A stretch of 64,000 bases of DNA from Stictocephala bisonia (Eukaryota; Arthropoda; Insecta; Hemiptera; Membracidae): positions 23,917-87,916 of the forward strand of contig JAQJVL010002650.1 in the NCBI GenBank assembly GCA_035578905.1, in the 5' to 3' direction. The position numbers and the translations under genes are program-made. The notes under the pieces are model-generated. The model saw only the letters and a list, made by a program, of their open reading frames with translations, was not told the DNA's origin and did not search any database. This document shows positions 37,440 through 48,899 of this stretch, one piece after another; within the stretch, counting starts at the first letter, position 1, and each line of letters begins with the position of its first letter.

Positions 37440-38010
37440 ATCACTCTATTAAGATTGATTTTTTTTGTCGCTTCATTTTCTATTGATAAAAGGGCTAAGG
37501 CGGTAGTCATTCTTGACTAATTAAACTTCTCAAATATGGTTTTATTAACTTGAACTTGGAAAAGGATCTCTCAGCCTTAGCAGCCGTAACAGGAAGGGTG
37601 AGGTACATAACACAGACAGTATACACATCGGAGTAGGTACTTGCCAGTGTGTTGTATTCGATCAAGAACAGATTGTCAAGCGCCCTTACCTGTATTAGCT
37701 TTGCTATTTTGGATTTGAAGGGCCTTTTCATAGATACAATCTGAGAGCAGAATAGAAGAAAAACTTTGTTCCCAAAAAATTTCCTTAACTTGGTTGCTTC
37801 ATTTTCTAGTTTGGCATCGGATCATGATGCCACAAAGTTAGCTGGATTACTCTGTATGTGTCTATTACTGACTTAATTCCTTCAAACCTCGAAGCAAGCT
37901 GGAAATATTGAGTGTCAACAATCAGAAAAATACTAACACCTTAAACCGTTGATCCTTTGAAAGTTCATCAAATTGTTTTTAGTCTTTCTCAACTGTTTTT
38001 GTGAAAAAAT
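37440..38010 (-). pseudogene. Second hAT transposase fragment
   Basis: Minus-strand pieces in order: DELSKDQRFKVLVFF, SDAKLENEATKLRKFFG, STYSDVYTVCVMYLTLPVTA, AKAERSFSKFKLIKPYLRSL, then LALLSIENE in a neighbouring frame. This is the C-terminal quarter of a hAT transposase of the zinc-finger MYM/DUF4371-type group, with stops and at least one frameshift. It differs from the 29.2-kb copy. A perfect 11-bp hairpin (38023-38033 / 38046-38056) lies just beyond it. Confidence 0.7.
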
Positions 38011-38409
38011 GAGAATGTATGTCCCACTTAGCTACTACAGGGGGAAGCTAAGTGGGGCTTTTTTTTAAATGTTCAAAGTTTAAAACAATATTGACATATA
38101 TCTGTATGAAAGCAGGTTTGTAACTTTACAGCACTGAATAGTAATCATTGAAAAAGAACAAAAGTAACCATCAAAACTAAAATAAAGAAAGTGTTTTGGC
38201 CAGATTCATATTTATTAACCCACAAGACTTTAGGCAGGCCAATTTAATCTGTTTGAATAATTTAGATTAAAATAAAAAATTAAACCATTAAAGCAATTAA
38301 TTATAAATAACCAATTTTGGACATTGACTTCTATACTATTATCTTGAGATCACATGATCAGTATGCTATATCTCATTTATTAATTTAAAGACCAAGGAAA
38401 ATTAAAAGT

Positions 38410-39519
38410 CTTGATTATTATTTTCACTAACATCTTTATTTATTTAATAACTTAAATCACTGGATGATTTTTAAATATATTTTTTATCAATTGAAAAATA
38501 ACGATACAATACAACTTAATGCAGAGATCACAGCCCAAGAAACTCTGAACTATTTACAAAGTATATATAATTAGTTAAAAAAGAAACTAGAAGTTGGGTT
38601 CATGTCACACGAAATAGACATTCACTAGGATAATTATTTACAGAGCTCCAGTCCTCGAAGCATTAACCGTACATTCTATAATTATTTGAGCAAACTGACA
38701 TTAAATTATATGTACATAAACCGGTTTTTTAATTACAATGAAATACATCTGTATATAAAACATTATATATATGTATAAATATAACAGAGATAGTTTGGTC
38801 AAAATATACAGCTTTCTATCTCCAAAATATAACAAATAAAACATTTCTTAGCCTTTGTACTTCATTAATGGAAGTTTATAATTACTATAATTACAAATGT
38901 ACATGGGGACAGTTATTATTTTTGGTTTCTTTTTCTTATATTATTAAGTGATTTATATATGTATCATATATATATTAGTAGACACAAACAACAAAGAGAA
39001 AGTAATTTCTCATTCGATGTTGTTATAAGAACATGATTAGGTCAAATGTAGTGTTGACAGTCGATTACATAACACTTTCCTGACAGTGGTTTGCATTCAT
39101 GCCGCATGGGTTCAGTCTTTACCGTTCATTTTGACATGACAATAATAGGGTATTAGGGTCAAATCAGGGTAAAAATGCTGTCAAATTGAGATAAAATATT
39201 GTCACAATTAGATAAAAGAATCTTCCCAAAAACTGTACACAAAATAAACACTACCCATTAACTAGATTATGAAAATTCAACACAAAACTATAGTTATAAA
39301 CCATACAAACACAATATCGCCCGAATGTTACTAAAATAAACCAACAATTTTGGGAAGCTATGTCAGAATCAATCAACTGGACGCTCGATCAGCAACTGTC
39401 AACATTCCTATTTAAGATGCTGCAACAGCTGTTGAGCTGACACCGAGGAACTCGGAGTGGGTGACTCGAAGGGCAACCAACGAGGCGAGACTACACACAG
39501 ATGATAGACCAAGTGACAG
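38410..39519 (-). other. spen: Probable spen 3' UTR
   Basis: From the spen stop codon downstream on the minus strand, ~1.1 kb of AT-rich non-coding DNA runs to the first AATAAA pair. The stretch is free of recognisable transposon sequence, unlike the introns, which fits a transcribed 3' UTR. The extent is inferred. Confidence 0.5.
38435..38444 (-). promoter_or_regulatory. Candidate polyadenylation signal of spen
   Basis: Two overlapping AATAAA hexamers on the minus strand, the first I find downstream of the spen stop codon. Cleavage site not determinable by eye. Confidence 0.4.
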
Positions 39520-39648
39520 CTACACGGTGGCAATCACTATTAGTAAATGTGCGATGTTAGCCACTCTGTGCAGCAGGTCTGGGGCGATCCTGGTGAGACT
39601 CTCGTTGGCAAAATCGCAAGAAGGGAAAATGTGCACCACATATGCAGC
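39520..39648 (-). CDS. spen: spen last coding exon (SPOC C-terminus and stop)
   Basis: The acceptor TTTTCCAG precedes 39648. The exon encodes AAYVVHIFPSCDFANESLTR, IAPDLLHRVANIAHLLIVIA and TV, then stops with TAG at 39522-39520. This is the conserved C-terminal end of the SPOC domain, where Spen proteins normally finish (…VIATV). It has 42 codons plus stop, entered in phase 0, and joins directly to …GPGSQQ of the previous exon. The SPOC domain recruits corepressors and binds phosphorylated partners in Spen-family transcriptional repression; this exon supplies its last strand and helix. An open plus-strand frame over it is antisense noise. Confidence 0.93.
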   Translation of the reverse strand, partial: AAYVVHIFPSCDFANESLTRIAPDLLHRVANIAHLLIVIATV

Positions 39649-40119
39649 CTGGAAAAGATGAGATGAATATACTAATTATCTTTGTGATTAGGTTAGTACT
39701 TATCTGAAGTATATTTCAAGGAGATAACTACACCAATATATTTATTATTTACAGTACGCTCACAGACTGAAATTCGTTTACAAGGGCCTGTTCGGATTAT
39801 CAAGGTTTGAAAAAACAAATCACCATTAAATGAAATACTAAAGTAAACTATAATATTTTATAAACATAATAATGTCATGAACTAGGTTGTCATATTTGGT
39901 TCATGACCTGGACCAATAATTTCATTGTCACTTGAAATTATTGATTCTCTCATAATTATTCTTGACATTCTTAAATTTTGTCTAGAATGTACTCCTTCAC
40001 CTTTCCTGTCATCACTGATATGCTATAGAAATTGTCTGTTCATTTGGTTCAGGTTCAAGCTCAGTTTCTGAACGTTTAGGAAAAAAACCATAATTTTGTC
40101 CATAAAGATACAATGTTTA
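39649..40119 (-). other. spen intron sequence, no element recognised
   Basis: AT-rich intron DNA between the last exon and the Tigger remnant. Nothing notable. Confidence 0.5.
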
Positions 40120-40572
40120 ATTATGTTGTTTCTTCCCAAGCTTCAGCTACTCATAAAATATTATCCTTTATCGACAGGAATTTTATTGCTCTCTCAATGG
40201 TGTTGCCTGTTCACATTACATTTTACAAAGCTTTTCTTGTAGCAAAATTGTACTGCATAAATAACGTGCTGATCCATGGGTGCCCAAGCGTGGTAACATT
40301 TCAAGGTAAGAACTTTGTGTATATCATTTATTTTGTCTTCACTGATCAAGTCTGTATCCGGAGTTGAATAAGCAGTAGAGCTTTTTGGGATAAGCATATA
40401 TTTTAAAGATATTCTTTTACTTCAGGTACAAATTCTTTGTGAAGCCATTCTCTAAAAATATCTTGAGACATCCAAGCGTTATTCTGAATGTAATATTTTA
40501 CTGGTAAGATACAGCAGCGAGGATTTTTCCTTTTACCAATAATGGAAAGCTGTAATTTATTATTATTTTATG

Positions 40573-40722
40573 ACATCAGCAAACTTACCTTAGAAGACAA
40601 GTTCACTGACACCACAATAGTAGTAAAACAATATAATAAAATCACATTTGCTCAAATTTCTGTGTCACTGGTACTTTATTCAGGAGAGTAAAGTAGAATA
40701 TACTAATTCTTGGTCTAGTGCC
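40573..40722. repeat. Partial MITE-like repeat (copy 1)
   Basis: Shares GACATCAGCAAACTTACCTT and AGAAGACAAGTTCACT with 44368-44410. It ends AATATACTAATTCTTGG then TCTAGTGCCC, the reverse complement of the terminus starting the 44.3-kb copy (GGGCACTAGGCCAGGAATTA). The two loci therefore hold opposite ends of one ~200-bp inverted-repeat element. Confidence 0.6.
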
Positions 40723-41387
40723 CTTTCCCCTTGGATGGCCAACCCAGTTGAACATTAAGATTTTTCATCAAGCTCGGTGAGTGTTCGTCTAAATGTGTCC
40801 TCTGAGATCGAGTGTCCCAACTTTGGTGGCAGATCGGGTAAGTTTTAGCTGCGTTGTCTGCTGGGATCAGCTGTCCAACTATGATGGCTGGCAATGATTT
40901 CCCTACGCACTCGAAAGTCCAACTATATTGGACACTTGACATATGTTTTTGTATTTTATATATATAACTTGTTTGAGCAATATTTTTAAATGTTTAACAG
41001 CTGTTTAAATGTTTCGGGATTATATTCAACCAGCTGGTATCAACTGTTTCTGCTTTATGTAAACATCCTGATTGTGTGTCAGAATTTGGCAGCAAGTCTA
41101 GGCTACCTCTCAATTTTATCCTTGTGCATCTTGAGTGTTATTGAGTGAGATTTGTTGATTTAGTGCGTTTTATTTGTTGTTTAAATAGTTAATTATTGTA
41201 AATATTCTATTTTGTTATAAAATACTGTATTTAATTGTAAATAATAGTAATTTGGTTTGAGTTTTAGTATCCAGGTCTTTGTCCTGGCATATTTTTCGAA
41301 AAGTATCATACTCAGCAAAATTTCAAAAAGTGATTTATTTCAAAACTAAATATTACAAAATTTGTAATTCCCGAATTTTTATTAAGT

Positions 41388-41615
41388 GGGGAAGATAACT
41401 GAGTATCAGGCTAGTCAATTAGCTGAAAATCAGACCAACAGTATGTGGTTCGGATTCCACGTAAAGCTGTAGGTCCCTTAGTTGCCCTGGCTGTTGCTAT
41501 TAATAAATTGCCCTTTCTGAATACAAGTTGAATTCAGTTAGTAACCAGACTACACACATATCTTCATTCACATTTGCCTTAAAATACGCACAACGTTGTC
41601 GGCGTCTCATACGTA
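41388..41615 (+). mobile_element. SINE-like repeat, family B copy 1
   Basis: Matches 47405-47640: AGCTGAAAATCAGACCAACA, GGTTCGGATTCCACGTAAAG (a pol III B-box-like motif), CTGTAGGTCCC, GTTGCCCTGGCT, ATTAATAAAT, then a degraded tail GTCGGCGTCT. Sits inside the 1141-bp insertion, plus orientation. Confidence 0.65.
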
Positions 41616-42220
41616 AGAATGTAATCATAACTTTGTTATTTTAACCAAACTTGTTTTTTTAACAGACTGTTCCGATGGGAAAGAGTTAACCTAACCTAAA
41701 AGCTGTAATTAATGTGTTCCTGCAGTATTGCTACACCGAAAAAGTCAGGCTTTCTTTGCTAATCTTTCTCCCTGGAGCATCTTTATCTCCTGCTAACGGT
41801 AAGGTTTTTTTAGGATGAGACTTGCAATTCAAACCGGATTCATCTACATTATAAACCTGCTCTCTGTTAAGCCAATTTTTCTCCACTTGATTTTTAAATT
41901 TGTCGATAAATGCAGTGAAGGAGAGTTTTTCTTGACACTCTCTCCTGTTATAGTGGAAAGCTTTATTCCAAATATTTTTAAAATTATCAAAACAATCCTC
42001 ACTAGCTCAGAAGTTATATTTTCATAACATTTTCTTGTAAAAATGTTTTGCCTTTTCAACAATTATTTCTCTAGTTACAATGTTATGCTTTGCTCGATCT
42101 TGATTTAACCATACATAGAGTGCTTGTTCAACATCCAGATTTCAGTTTTTCTTTGTCCTATACCACTCATGGATTAAGCACAAAATGACAAAATCTTCTC
42201 CATCTTTCTTAATATTACAT

Positions 42221-42400
42221 ACAGTTGCTCCCTGGCAAACTTTGTCACACTATCCACCATGATGAATCATGTCTATTACATACAGTTGCTCCCTGGCAAA
42301 CTTTGTCACACTATCCACCATGATGAATCATGTCTATTACATACAGTTGCTCCCTGGCAAACTTTGTCACACTATCCACCTTATTGACATTGCATAGTTT
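42221..42400. repeat. 61-bp tandem repeat, three copies
   Basis: ACAGTTGCTCCCTGGCAAAC recurs at 42221, 42282 and 42343. The copies are essentially identical, so this is a recent local triplication within the N-terminal coding part of the Tigger remnant. Confidence 0.9.
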
Positions 42401-42440
42401 TTGTATTTATAGTATCCCTTTGGCAATATTTGTAAACTTT

Positions 42441-42984
42441 CAAATGCATGTCTAAATTCGGTTTTCACCTGGTACAACTTTTCCACTTATACACCATTGA
42501 TGTTCAATTGGCTCTATTATCTTCAATTTTATCCTGTATAAGTTTATGAGTGGTTGTTGTATTTAGTGTTTTTTTTTTAAATGATGTTTATTAAAACTAT
42601 TTGACATTTGAAAATAGTAATTTGTTGTTTATATCCATTTTCCGAATAATAACAAGTATCAAAGCTGCAAATTAAAAGCTATTTATTTCAGGAAATTTTC
42701 GAATTGTATATCCACAATTTTAATTAGGAAGACTACGACGTATCGCAGTAATTAGCTTCACACAGATGTGATACGGATTTGTTTCCCTTATTCCTGCTGA
42801 ATAGATTAATTTCCCCTATTCTAATAAGTGAATTGGTTAGAAAAAACTAAAAATATCTTCTTAATTTGCTTAATAAACGATATACTTTGTTCTGGCGTTC
42901 TAGTGGAAATTTTAAATGTATATTTTAAAAACTTTTAAAGACGTTCCAAAATTAATAACTGAGAGCTTTTTGTTTTCACTCAGA
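42441..42984 (-). other. spen intron sequence, nothing recognised
   Basis: AT-rich DNA between the two Tigger remnants. It may include decayed termini. Confidence 0.4.
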
Positions 42985-43450
42985 TTGCACAGCCGATAAG
43001 TAGGCTGTTTGCTAATCTTCCCCTGTGGAGCAGTCTTTATCTCTCCCACTAAGTTTTTTTGATGCAGACTGAAATTCAACCGATTCAATACATTGGTTAA
43101 CGCGCTCTCGTAAACATTGTCTCGCGCTTATTGTTATTTCGTAAATGCAGTTGAGAAGGGTTATTTTTCTTGCACTCCATCCTGTAAGTGGAAAGCTATT
43201 CCAAAATCATTCAAAATTATCCAAACAATCCTCACTAGCTCAGAAATCATTATCATAACTTTCTGTAAATGTTTTGTTTTCAACAATTAGGTTCTCTAGT
43301 TACATGTTTATCTTTGGCTCGATCTGATTTACACATAATAGAGTGCTAGACAACATCCACAGACGTTTTTTTGTATACCATATGTTGAACAAAAGTTACA
43401 AAACTTTCCACTTTCTTAATAAGTACTTTGCTCTGGAAAATTTCACACAT
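42985..43450 (-). pseudogene. Second, more decayed Tigger fragment
   Basis: Nucleotide-level parallel of 41730-42240: GCTGTTTGCTAATCTTCCCC, AAACAATCCTCACTAGCTCA, TCAACAATTAGGTTCTCTAG and ATAGAGTGCT occur in the same order. Dispersed small deletions remove a large share of bases, and no frame is readable. Same orientation as the first copy, about 1.2 kb away. Confidence 0.65.
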
Positions 43451-43484
43451 TCAGAGAATCTTCTCATTACACTATCAGTTTCTG

Positions 43485-43800
43485 AACATTTGGTCACAAA
43501 AAGATGTGCTGTTGTGTGACAAAGTTGCTTGTGCAACTCACAAACTCCCGATGATTCAGCTTTGACATTCCTTGAACGTTATCACAATGAAGGAGTAGAT
43601 TTTTTAAAATCAATTGTAACCGGAGATGAGACCTGGATTCTTCATGACACGGCACATTCTCCGATGGATTTCTGCTGCACTATTCCCTTCTGCTTGCAAG
43701 AAACGAATAACACTTCTCAACTCGCATTTGGCGGGAGAATCAATAGACGCGGCCATGTTTACCCGACTGCAGCTAAGCGCAAACTGGCTACTTGAACTCC
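43485..43800 (+). pseudogene. Mariner transposase fragment
   Basis: The frame reads ALTFLERYHNEGVDFLKSIV and TGDETWILHDT. These match the mariner catalytic block (LT.L.RY..EGD.FL..IVTGDETW), including the first catalytic D. Upstream, HLVTKRC fits the same family. Downstream residues (CCTIPFCLQ… to 43795) match nothing I know and may be flanking DNA. No inverted repeats identified. Confidence 0.6.
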
Positions 43801-44310
43801 GGGAGTGACATAAGTTGTAGGGGGAAGATGCGCGATCGACTGCTGCGCACAGGGCCGGTCTGTGACCTTTCTAGCCATCATGGCGTGCGATCGGAGGTTG
43901 AAAAAAAAACGGCCCTCGTATATAGGCTAAATAGTGAGTGGGAGAATTGCCTGCAAAAATAAAAATCCTTGATTAAACAATCAAAGAAGAATATGATACA
44001 ATAAGATGAAACTCATAATTAAAGTTGATAATTTAAGTTTCAATTACTTTTATAGAGAAATTGTGTAGCCAATATGGCAGCTGACTGGAAAATCTTGTAA
44101 ATAAAAAGATTACACAATTATCTAGATTCATAAATATAGTAAATGTTTTAAAGCTTTACACTGTCATTATGCAGTTTCTTAAGACTTAAAAACACTCGTT
44201 AGTGCTGTTTCCTTTTATGAATACAGCAAAGATCTAGATGGCCAATAAAAGCTGACCTTAAATGTAAATAACTAAGTGAGTTACTGGATAATGAGAGACA
44301 AATAAGTAAA
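43801..44310 (-). other. spen intron sequence, nothing recognised
   Basis: A short GC-rich stretch at 43800-43920, then AT-rich DNA. Confidence 0.4.
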
Positions 44311-45345
<1,035 letters not shown>

Positions 45346-45400
45346 GTTGCACATCCATAGAGCAACATTTAGGTATTGAAGTTTTTTTTTTCAGTTGGTG

Positions 45401-45421
45401 TATATATATATATATATATAT
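45401..45421. repeat. (TA)n microsatellite
   Basis: About ten TA units in a spen intron, 56 bp from the GA array. Confidence 0.9.
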
Positions 45422-45668
45422 GAAGTTTGCTGATGGAGAAGGGTTTGGAGGGAAGTGGTCTATCTTATGTTAAGGTGGATCACGGGATTTTGTTATCCAT
45501 TTGTGTGCTAATTCCATCCTTCGGAGTTCCATCTTAATTGAATCAATTTGTACTTAATAGAATTAGCTCAACATCATTACACTAGTACCTAACACCAAAA
45601 ATATTTAGTTTTGGCAGCTATTTTGCATTTTTATGGCAACAAAAAATTGCCGTATCAAAGCATCCTAC

Positions 45669-45827
45669 CTGTTGGGAGCCGGGTCCTGCAATGTTGATGA
45701 TGCCAGCAGCTTGTTTCTGCTGCAAATATGTGATGAAACCACTTTGTAAATTGTTGCTTTGTTGTAGAACATCCATGTGGTCCCGTCCACACGGCAGAGC
45801 TAGCAGCATACAATGTTCATTGTCGGT
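45669..45827 (-). CDS. spen: spen penultimate coding exon (SPOC core)
   Basis: Bounded by acceptor TTTCTCTTACAG and donor GTAGGA. Its 53 codons read TDNEHCMLLALPCGRDHMDV, LQQSNNLQSGFITYLQQKQA, AGIINIAGPGSQQ. This is the most conserved part of the Spen SPOC domain (LLALPCGRD…, FITYLQ.KQAAGI). Phase 0 on both sides, continuous with …EGVARKMQ upstream and AAYVVHIF downstream. A mariner insertion lies only 43 bp upstream of the acceptor, yet the polypyrimidine tract (TTTTTCTCTTACAG) is intact. The next intron (6.0 kb) contains the GA array and the Tigger remnants. Confidence 0.95.
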
Positions 45828-45870
45828 CTGTAAGAGAAAAATTACACTTGCTTGATAAAACTTTTAAATA

Positions 45871-46772
45871 CAAGGTTTGGCTAGAAAAAAACCGGATTAG
45901 CCACAGAACGAATACAGTAAGACTGAATATCGTACGGCTGATCATGTGACTCCCCCTCCATCCACTGCTTGAGTTTCGTTTCTCTCCCGCACTCATTCCG
46001 CCTGTGGCGTCAGTTATTAACTATAATGTTAAGCCTATAATGTTTTGTCTCTACATCGGAAAAATGTTGAGTGTTCAGAAAAAACAGCGTTTAAACATTA
46101 AATTTCTTTACAAACTTGGAAAATCTGCAAGTGAAACATTTTTAATGTAACAAAAAGTATTTTAATGTCAAATCCTTTGCTTCTTCACAGAAAAAAAGCA
46201 CAAATGACAAAGTCAAAATTCAAGGCCATGATAATTGTTTTTTGATATCAAAGGCATTGTGCACATTGATTGGGTAGCAGAGGGGCAAACAATCAAGCAA
46301 AATTGCTACATTAGCGTCTGACTACCCCCTTCGTGATCAAGTAGGAGAAAGCAGAATGATTTTTGGAAAAACAAGTCATGGATCCCCCCACCAGGGCAAT
46401 GCCCCAGCTCGCCCAGGACCACGCTTTGTCAGTGAAGAAGTTTTTGGCAAACCACAACATTCCCATGTTAGACCATCCACCATACTCACCTGACTTGGCC
46501 TTCTGTGACTTTTTTGTATTCCCTAAGTCAAGTCAGCATTGAATGGAACGAGATTTGAGACGGTTGAAGCAGTAAAAGAAAAAGTGGCGGAAGTCATGAA
46601 CGGGCTTACAGAAAATGAACTCCAGCAGTGCTACACCCAGTGGAAAACTCGCATGGAGCGGTGTAGAGAAAGAGGAGGGGAGTACATTGAAGGAGATAAC
46701 ATCAAAAATGTAAATATTTGTAAGTAAATTTTATTTTCATCCTCAGTCCAGTATTTTTCTAGCCACACCTCG
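45871..46772 (+). mobile_element. Internally deleted mariner element with TIRs and TA duplication
   Basis: Left end CAAGGTTTGGCTAGAAAAA (45871), right end the complement of CGAGGTGTGGCTAGAAAAA (46772), flanked by TA at 45869-45870 and 46773-46774. Coding remnants on the plus strand: LSVQKKQRLNIKFLYKLGKS (HTH start), LFFDIKGIVHIDW (second catalytic D), HPPYSPDLA-like text degraded near 46.48 kb, then NGTRFETVEAVKEKVAEVMN, GLTENELQQCYTQWKTRMER and CRERGGEYIEGDN. At 902 bp it is shorter than a full mariner (~1.3 kb): the first D (TGDETW) region is deleted and frameshifts occur. Inserted in a spen intron. Confidence 0.9.
46539..46727 (+). pseudogene. Mariner transposase C-terminus within the element
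   Basis: A 62-codon open piece reading NGTRFETVEAVKEKVAEVMN, GLTENELQQCYTQWKTRMER, GGEYIEGDN. It matches the last ~60 residues of irritans-type mariner transposases. It has no own promoter or catalytic residues. The methionine is not a real start; the frame upstream is broken. Confidence 0.8.
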
Positions 46773-46774
46773 TA

Positions 46775-47404
46775 TGATACTGATCAGTTCACAACATCTG
46801 GAGAGAAATTACAGTTTTAAAATTAATGAAGACAACATATGAGGGAAATTATTCAAACATCCTTCCAAACCTTCACAAATATTGAATTGAACTTTGTTAT
46901 TTAAATACTGTACTAAGTTAGTCTTATGAAAATAAGTTATAAACATTTTTACTTACTATAAGTGAAATTATAGTAGACTGATTATTTCTTGAAATTTATA
47001 ATAAAAACAATTAATTATGCATGTGAAACTGCAAATCTGGGAAAAAATATAATTGAAGTAAAATTAAACTGTAGGAAAAATGTGGCCTGTCCTACTAGGA
47101 AAGAAAGGAATCAGAATAGGGATTTTACACTAAACATTAAGGTTCATAGAAAGTATGTATTGCTTATCCAACGTAAACGGATCGTGATGATGTCAGATAA
47201 GTAAAAAAGTTGGATTGATAGTATTAATAAATGAATTTTATTAAGGATTACACTACAGAGCCGTATAAACTAATGATGGGGAAACTTTTTTGTGAGGGTG
47301 CCGGTTAAAATCACAAAATGCTAAACGGGCCAGCAACAATTATTTTAGTATAATTATATTATTATATACCGTGTTGAATGGTAGTCAAGGTTCGGATGTT
47401 GTGT
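46775..47404 (-). other. spen intron sequence, nothing recognised
   Basis: AT-rich DNA. The open frames here carry no motif. Confidence 0.4.
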
Positions 47405-47640
47405 AGGGAAGAGAACTGAGTGTCAAACTTGTCAGCTAGCTGAAAATCAGACCAACACTACATGGTTCGGATTCCACGTAAAGCTGTAGGTCCCATAGTT
47501 GCCCTGGCTTTTGGGCTATTAATAAATAGTCCTTTCTGAGCTAAGTAGAACTCAGATAGTAACTATGACTACACTCGTTCATCTACACTCATTCACTCCT
47601 CATATTCGCCCATATCTCTAAGATCGGCGTCTTAGAGATG
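47405..47640 (+). mobile_element. SINE-like repeat, family B copy 2
   Basis: Better preserved copy of the 41.4-kb repeat: AGCTGAAAATCAGACCAACA, GGTTCGGATTCCACGTAAAG, CTGTAGGTCCC, ATTAATAAATAG. Its 3' part (GACTACACTCGTTCATCTAC, ATTCGCCCATATCT, GATCGGCGTCTTA) matches the tail of the SINE at 61.5 and 22.9 kb, although the heads differ. Confidence 0.75.
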
Positions 47641-48160
47641 AATAGTGAATATTAATTATATCTTCATGGAAAAATATGCTCAAAATAAATTATAACGTTA
47701 CAACATAAGAAATCACCACTTTAATTCTCCTTTTTATTATTCATAAAAAAGGTAAAGTTAATAAATTTAATATATAATTAATGACTGAACGAGCAAGAAG
47801 GATTTAAAGATGAATGAAACTGTGTCTGTACTTTTAACATTTTTTTTTCAAAATATGGTTGTAACTGAGATGTAGTTATTCTGAGAAGAGAAGATAAATG
47901 GTAATCTGCCAATCAGTTTCTATTAAAGCTTTTTTGGAGTTTCATTCTATAAAACACTTGTTCATAGATGTAGAATGATGCAAACATAGCAATTATCTTC
48001 TGGGCGTAAGGGCGTAAATATGGAGAACTTTTTTGGGTAAAGATTTATAAAGTTCTAGTTTGTACAGCAAACTGCATGTCAAATTGAAGAAACTGCTTAA
48101 ACCCTTTGACGTGGCCCCAAATATCATGACTAAGTTGATTTCTTTCTTGAATCTTAACAT
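47641..48160 (-). other. spen intron sequence, nothing recognised
   Basis: AT-rich DNA without motifs. Confidence 0.4.
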
Positions 48161-48164
48161 TTAA

Positions 48165-48895
48165 CACGTTCAGTGCGGGTGGACCGTATACGATCCACCG
48201 CCGGCCAGGCGCTGGTGGCGCGTGGACCGGGACCATACCACTCTACACTGTTATTGCTATGCAGTCAGTGTGAGCTCAGCTCTTGCGCGAGGTAGACCTT
48301 ACGTCGGCCGCTATACGAATGTGAACCGTTCTATATTTTTGCGTTTTCTGTTTTTATCTATCGTTTTTTCGAGCGGAGTTTTACAATTGATGTAATTTAG
48401 TGATTTCTTCATGTAAATAAGTTTGTTCTTTATGTAAATAAGTGTGTTTAGTGTATATTATTGTAGTATTTAGTGTAATTTTTATTGTTGAAACATGGCT
48501 GACAACACTGTTGATGACCTTGACTTGAGTGACGACATTATTACAAGTGAAGATTCCGACACCAAAAGTGATGATGATGATGATGCAGTTTTGAACCCTA
48601 TTTGGTGTAACAACACTGCTGGACTCAAAAAAATTAACTTTTTGAAGGACAATAGGCTATTGGTGGCCATACCTGGTGATGGCTCACCTATTGATTGGTA
48701 TTCCAGCATCCCAAGGGGCTGATGGACCGTATCCAGACCACAACTTATGACGTCATAAACAACTTTTTCCCATGCTACAACCAACTTCGTTTTGCTGTTT
48801 TTGGGCTGTCTATACCTTATGAAAAGTAAAATTAAATTTTATAGTACTTAGTTCCCCGGGTCGGTTAGGGTGTTTTTACTATAGCAGTGAACGTG
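48165..48895 (+). mobile_element. piggyBac-type element, 731 bp, internally deleted
   Basis: Flanked by TTAA (48161-48164 and 48896-48899). Terminal inverted repeats CACGTTCAGTGC and CACGTTCACTGC (one mismatch). A subterminal palindrome GTGGACCGTATACGATCCAC lies near the left end, typical of piggyBac organisation. Only a short N-terminal coding piece remains (48495-48722). The transposase core and cysteine-rich tail are deleted, so it depends on another copy to move. In a spen intron, opposite strand. Confidence 0.85.
48495..48722 (+). pseudogene. N-terminal piece of piggyBac transposase
   Basis: The ATG at 48495 (GAAACATGG context) opens 75 codons: MADNTVDDLDLSDDIITSED, an Asp-rich stretch (SDDDDDAV), then PIWCNNTAGLKKINF and GSPIDWYSSIPRG before TGA. 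The acidic N-terminus and the W…F…G pattern fit the start of piggyBac transposases. The DDD catalytic core is missing. Might be translated but cannot transpose. Confidence 0.55.
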
Positions 48896-48899
48896 TTAA

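Larger units (their letters stand above)
40558..41698 (-). mobile_element. 1141-bp insertion with 12-bp target duplication
   Basis: The sequence AAAGCTGTAATT is perfectly repeated at 40546-40557 and 41699-41710. Removing one copy and the 1141 bp between restores the Tigger frame across …LQLSIIGKRK. On the minus strand the insert ends with an ATA-rich tail (ATAATAATA), as in retroposons. It contains a SINE-like unit (41388-41615, plus) and a segment shared with 44.3 kb (40573-40722). A 75-codon open frame (40942-40715, minus) has no recognisable domain. Element class unknown. Confidence 0.7.
40120..42440 (-). pseudogene. Tigger/pogo transposase pseudogene, split by an insertion
   Basis: N-terminal part at 42440-41711: VTKFAREQLYVILRKMEK, DVEQALYVWLNQDRAKHN (CENP-B-like HTH), AFIDKFKNQVEKNWLNREQV, then YNVDESGLNCKSHP (first catalytic D) and PGRKISKESLTF. 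The reading is then interrupted. C-terminal part at 40557-40120: LSIIGKRKNPRC, MSQDIFREWLHKEFVPEVKE, and APMDQHVIYAVQFCYKKSF (third catalytic region, PMDQ). These are diagnostic of the Tigger/jerky DDE_1 family. Multiple stops and shifts show it is dead. Lies in a spen intron on the same strand as spen. Confidence 0.78.

Noticed and set aside
38023..38056. Rho-independent terminator (hairpin followed by T run)
   Set aside because: Eukaryotic context next to a hAT remnant; resemblance is coincidental.
39461..39661. Plus-strand frame of 66 codons
   Set aside because: It is antisense to the last spen exon, whose minus-strand reading matches the SPOC domain.
41680..41700. Telomeric TTAGG repeat
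   Set aside because: Only two units (AACCTAACCT), too short to be meaningful.
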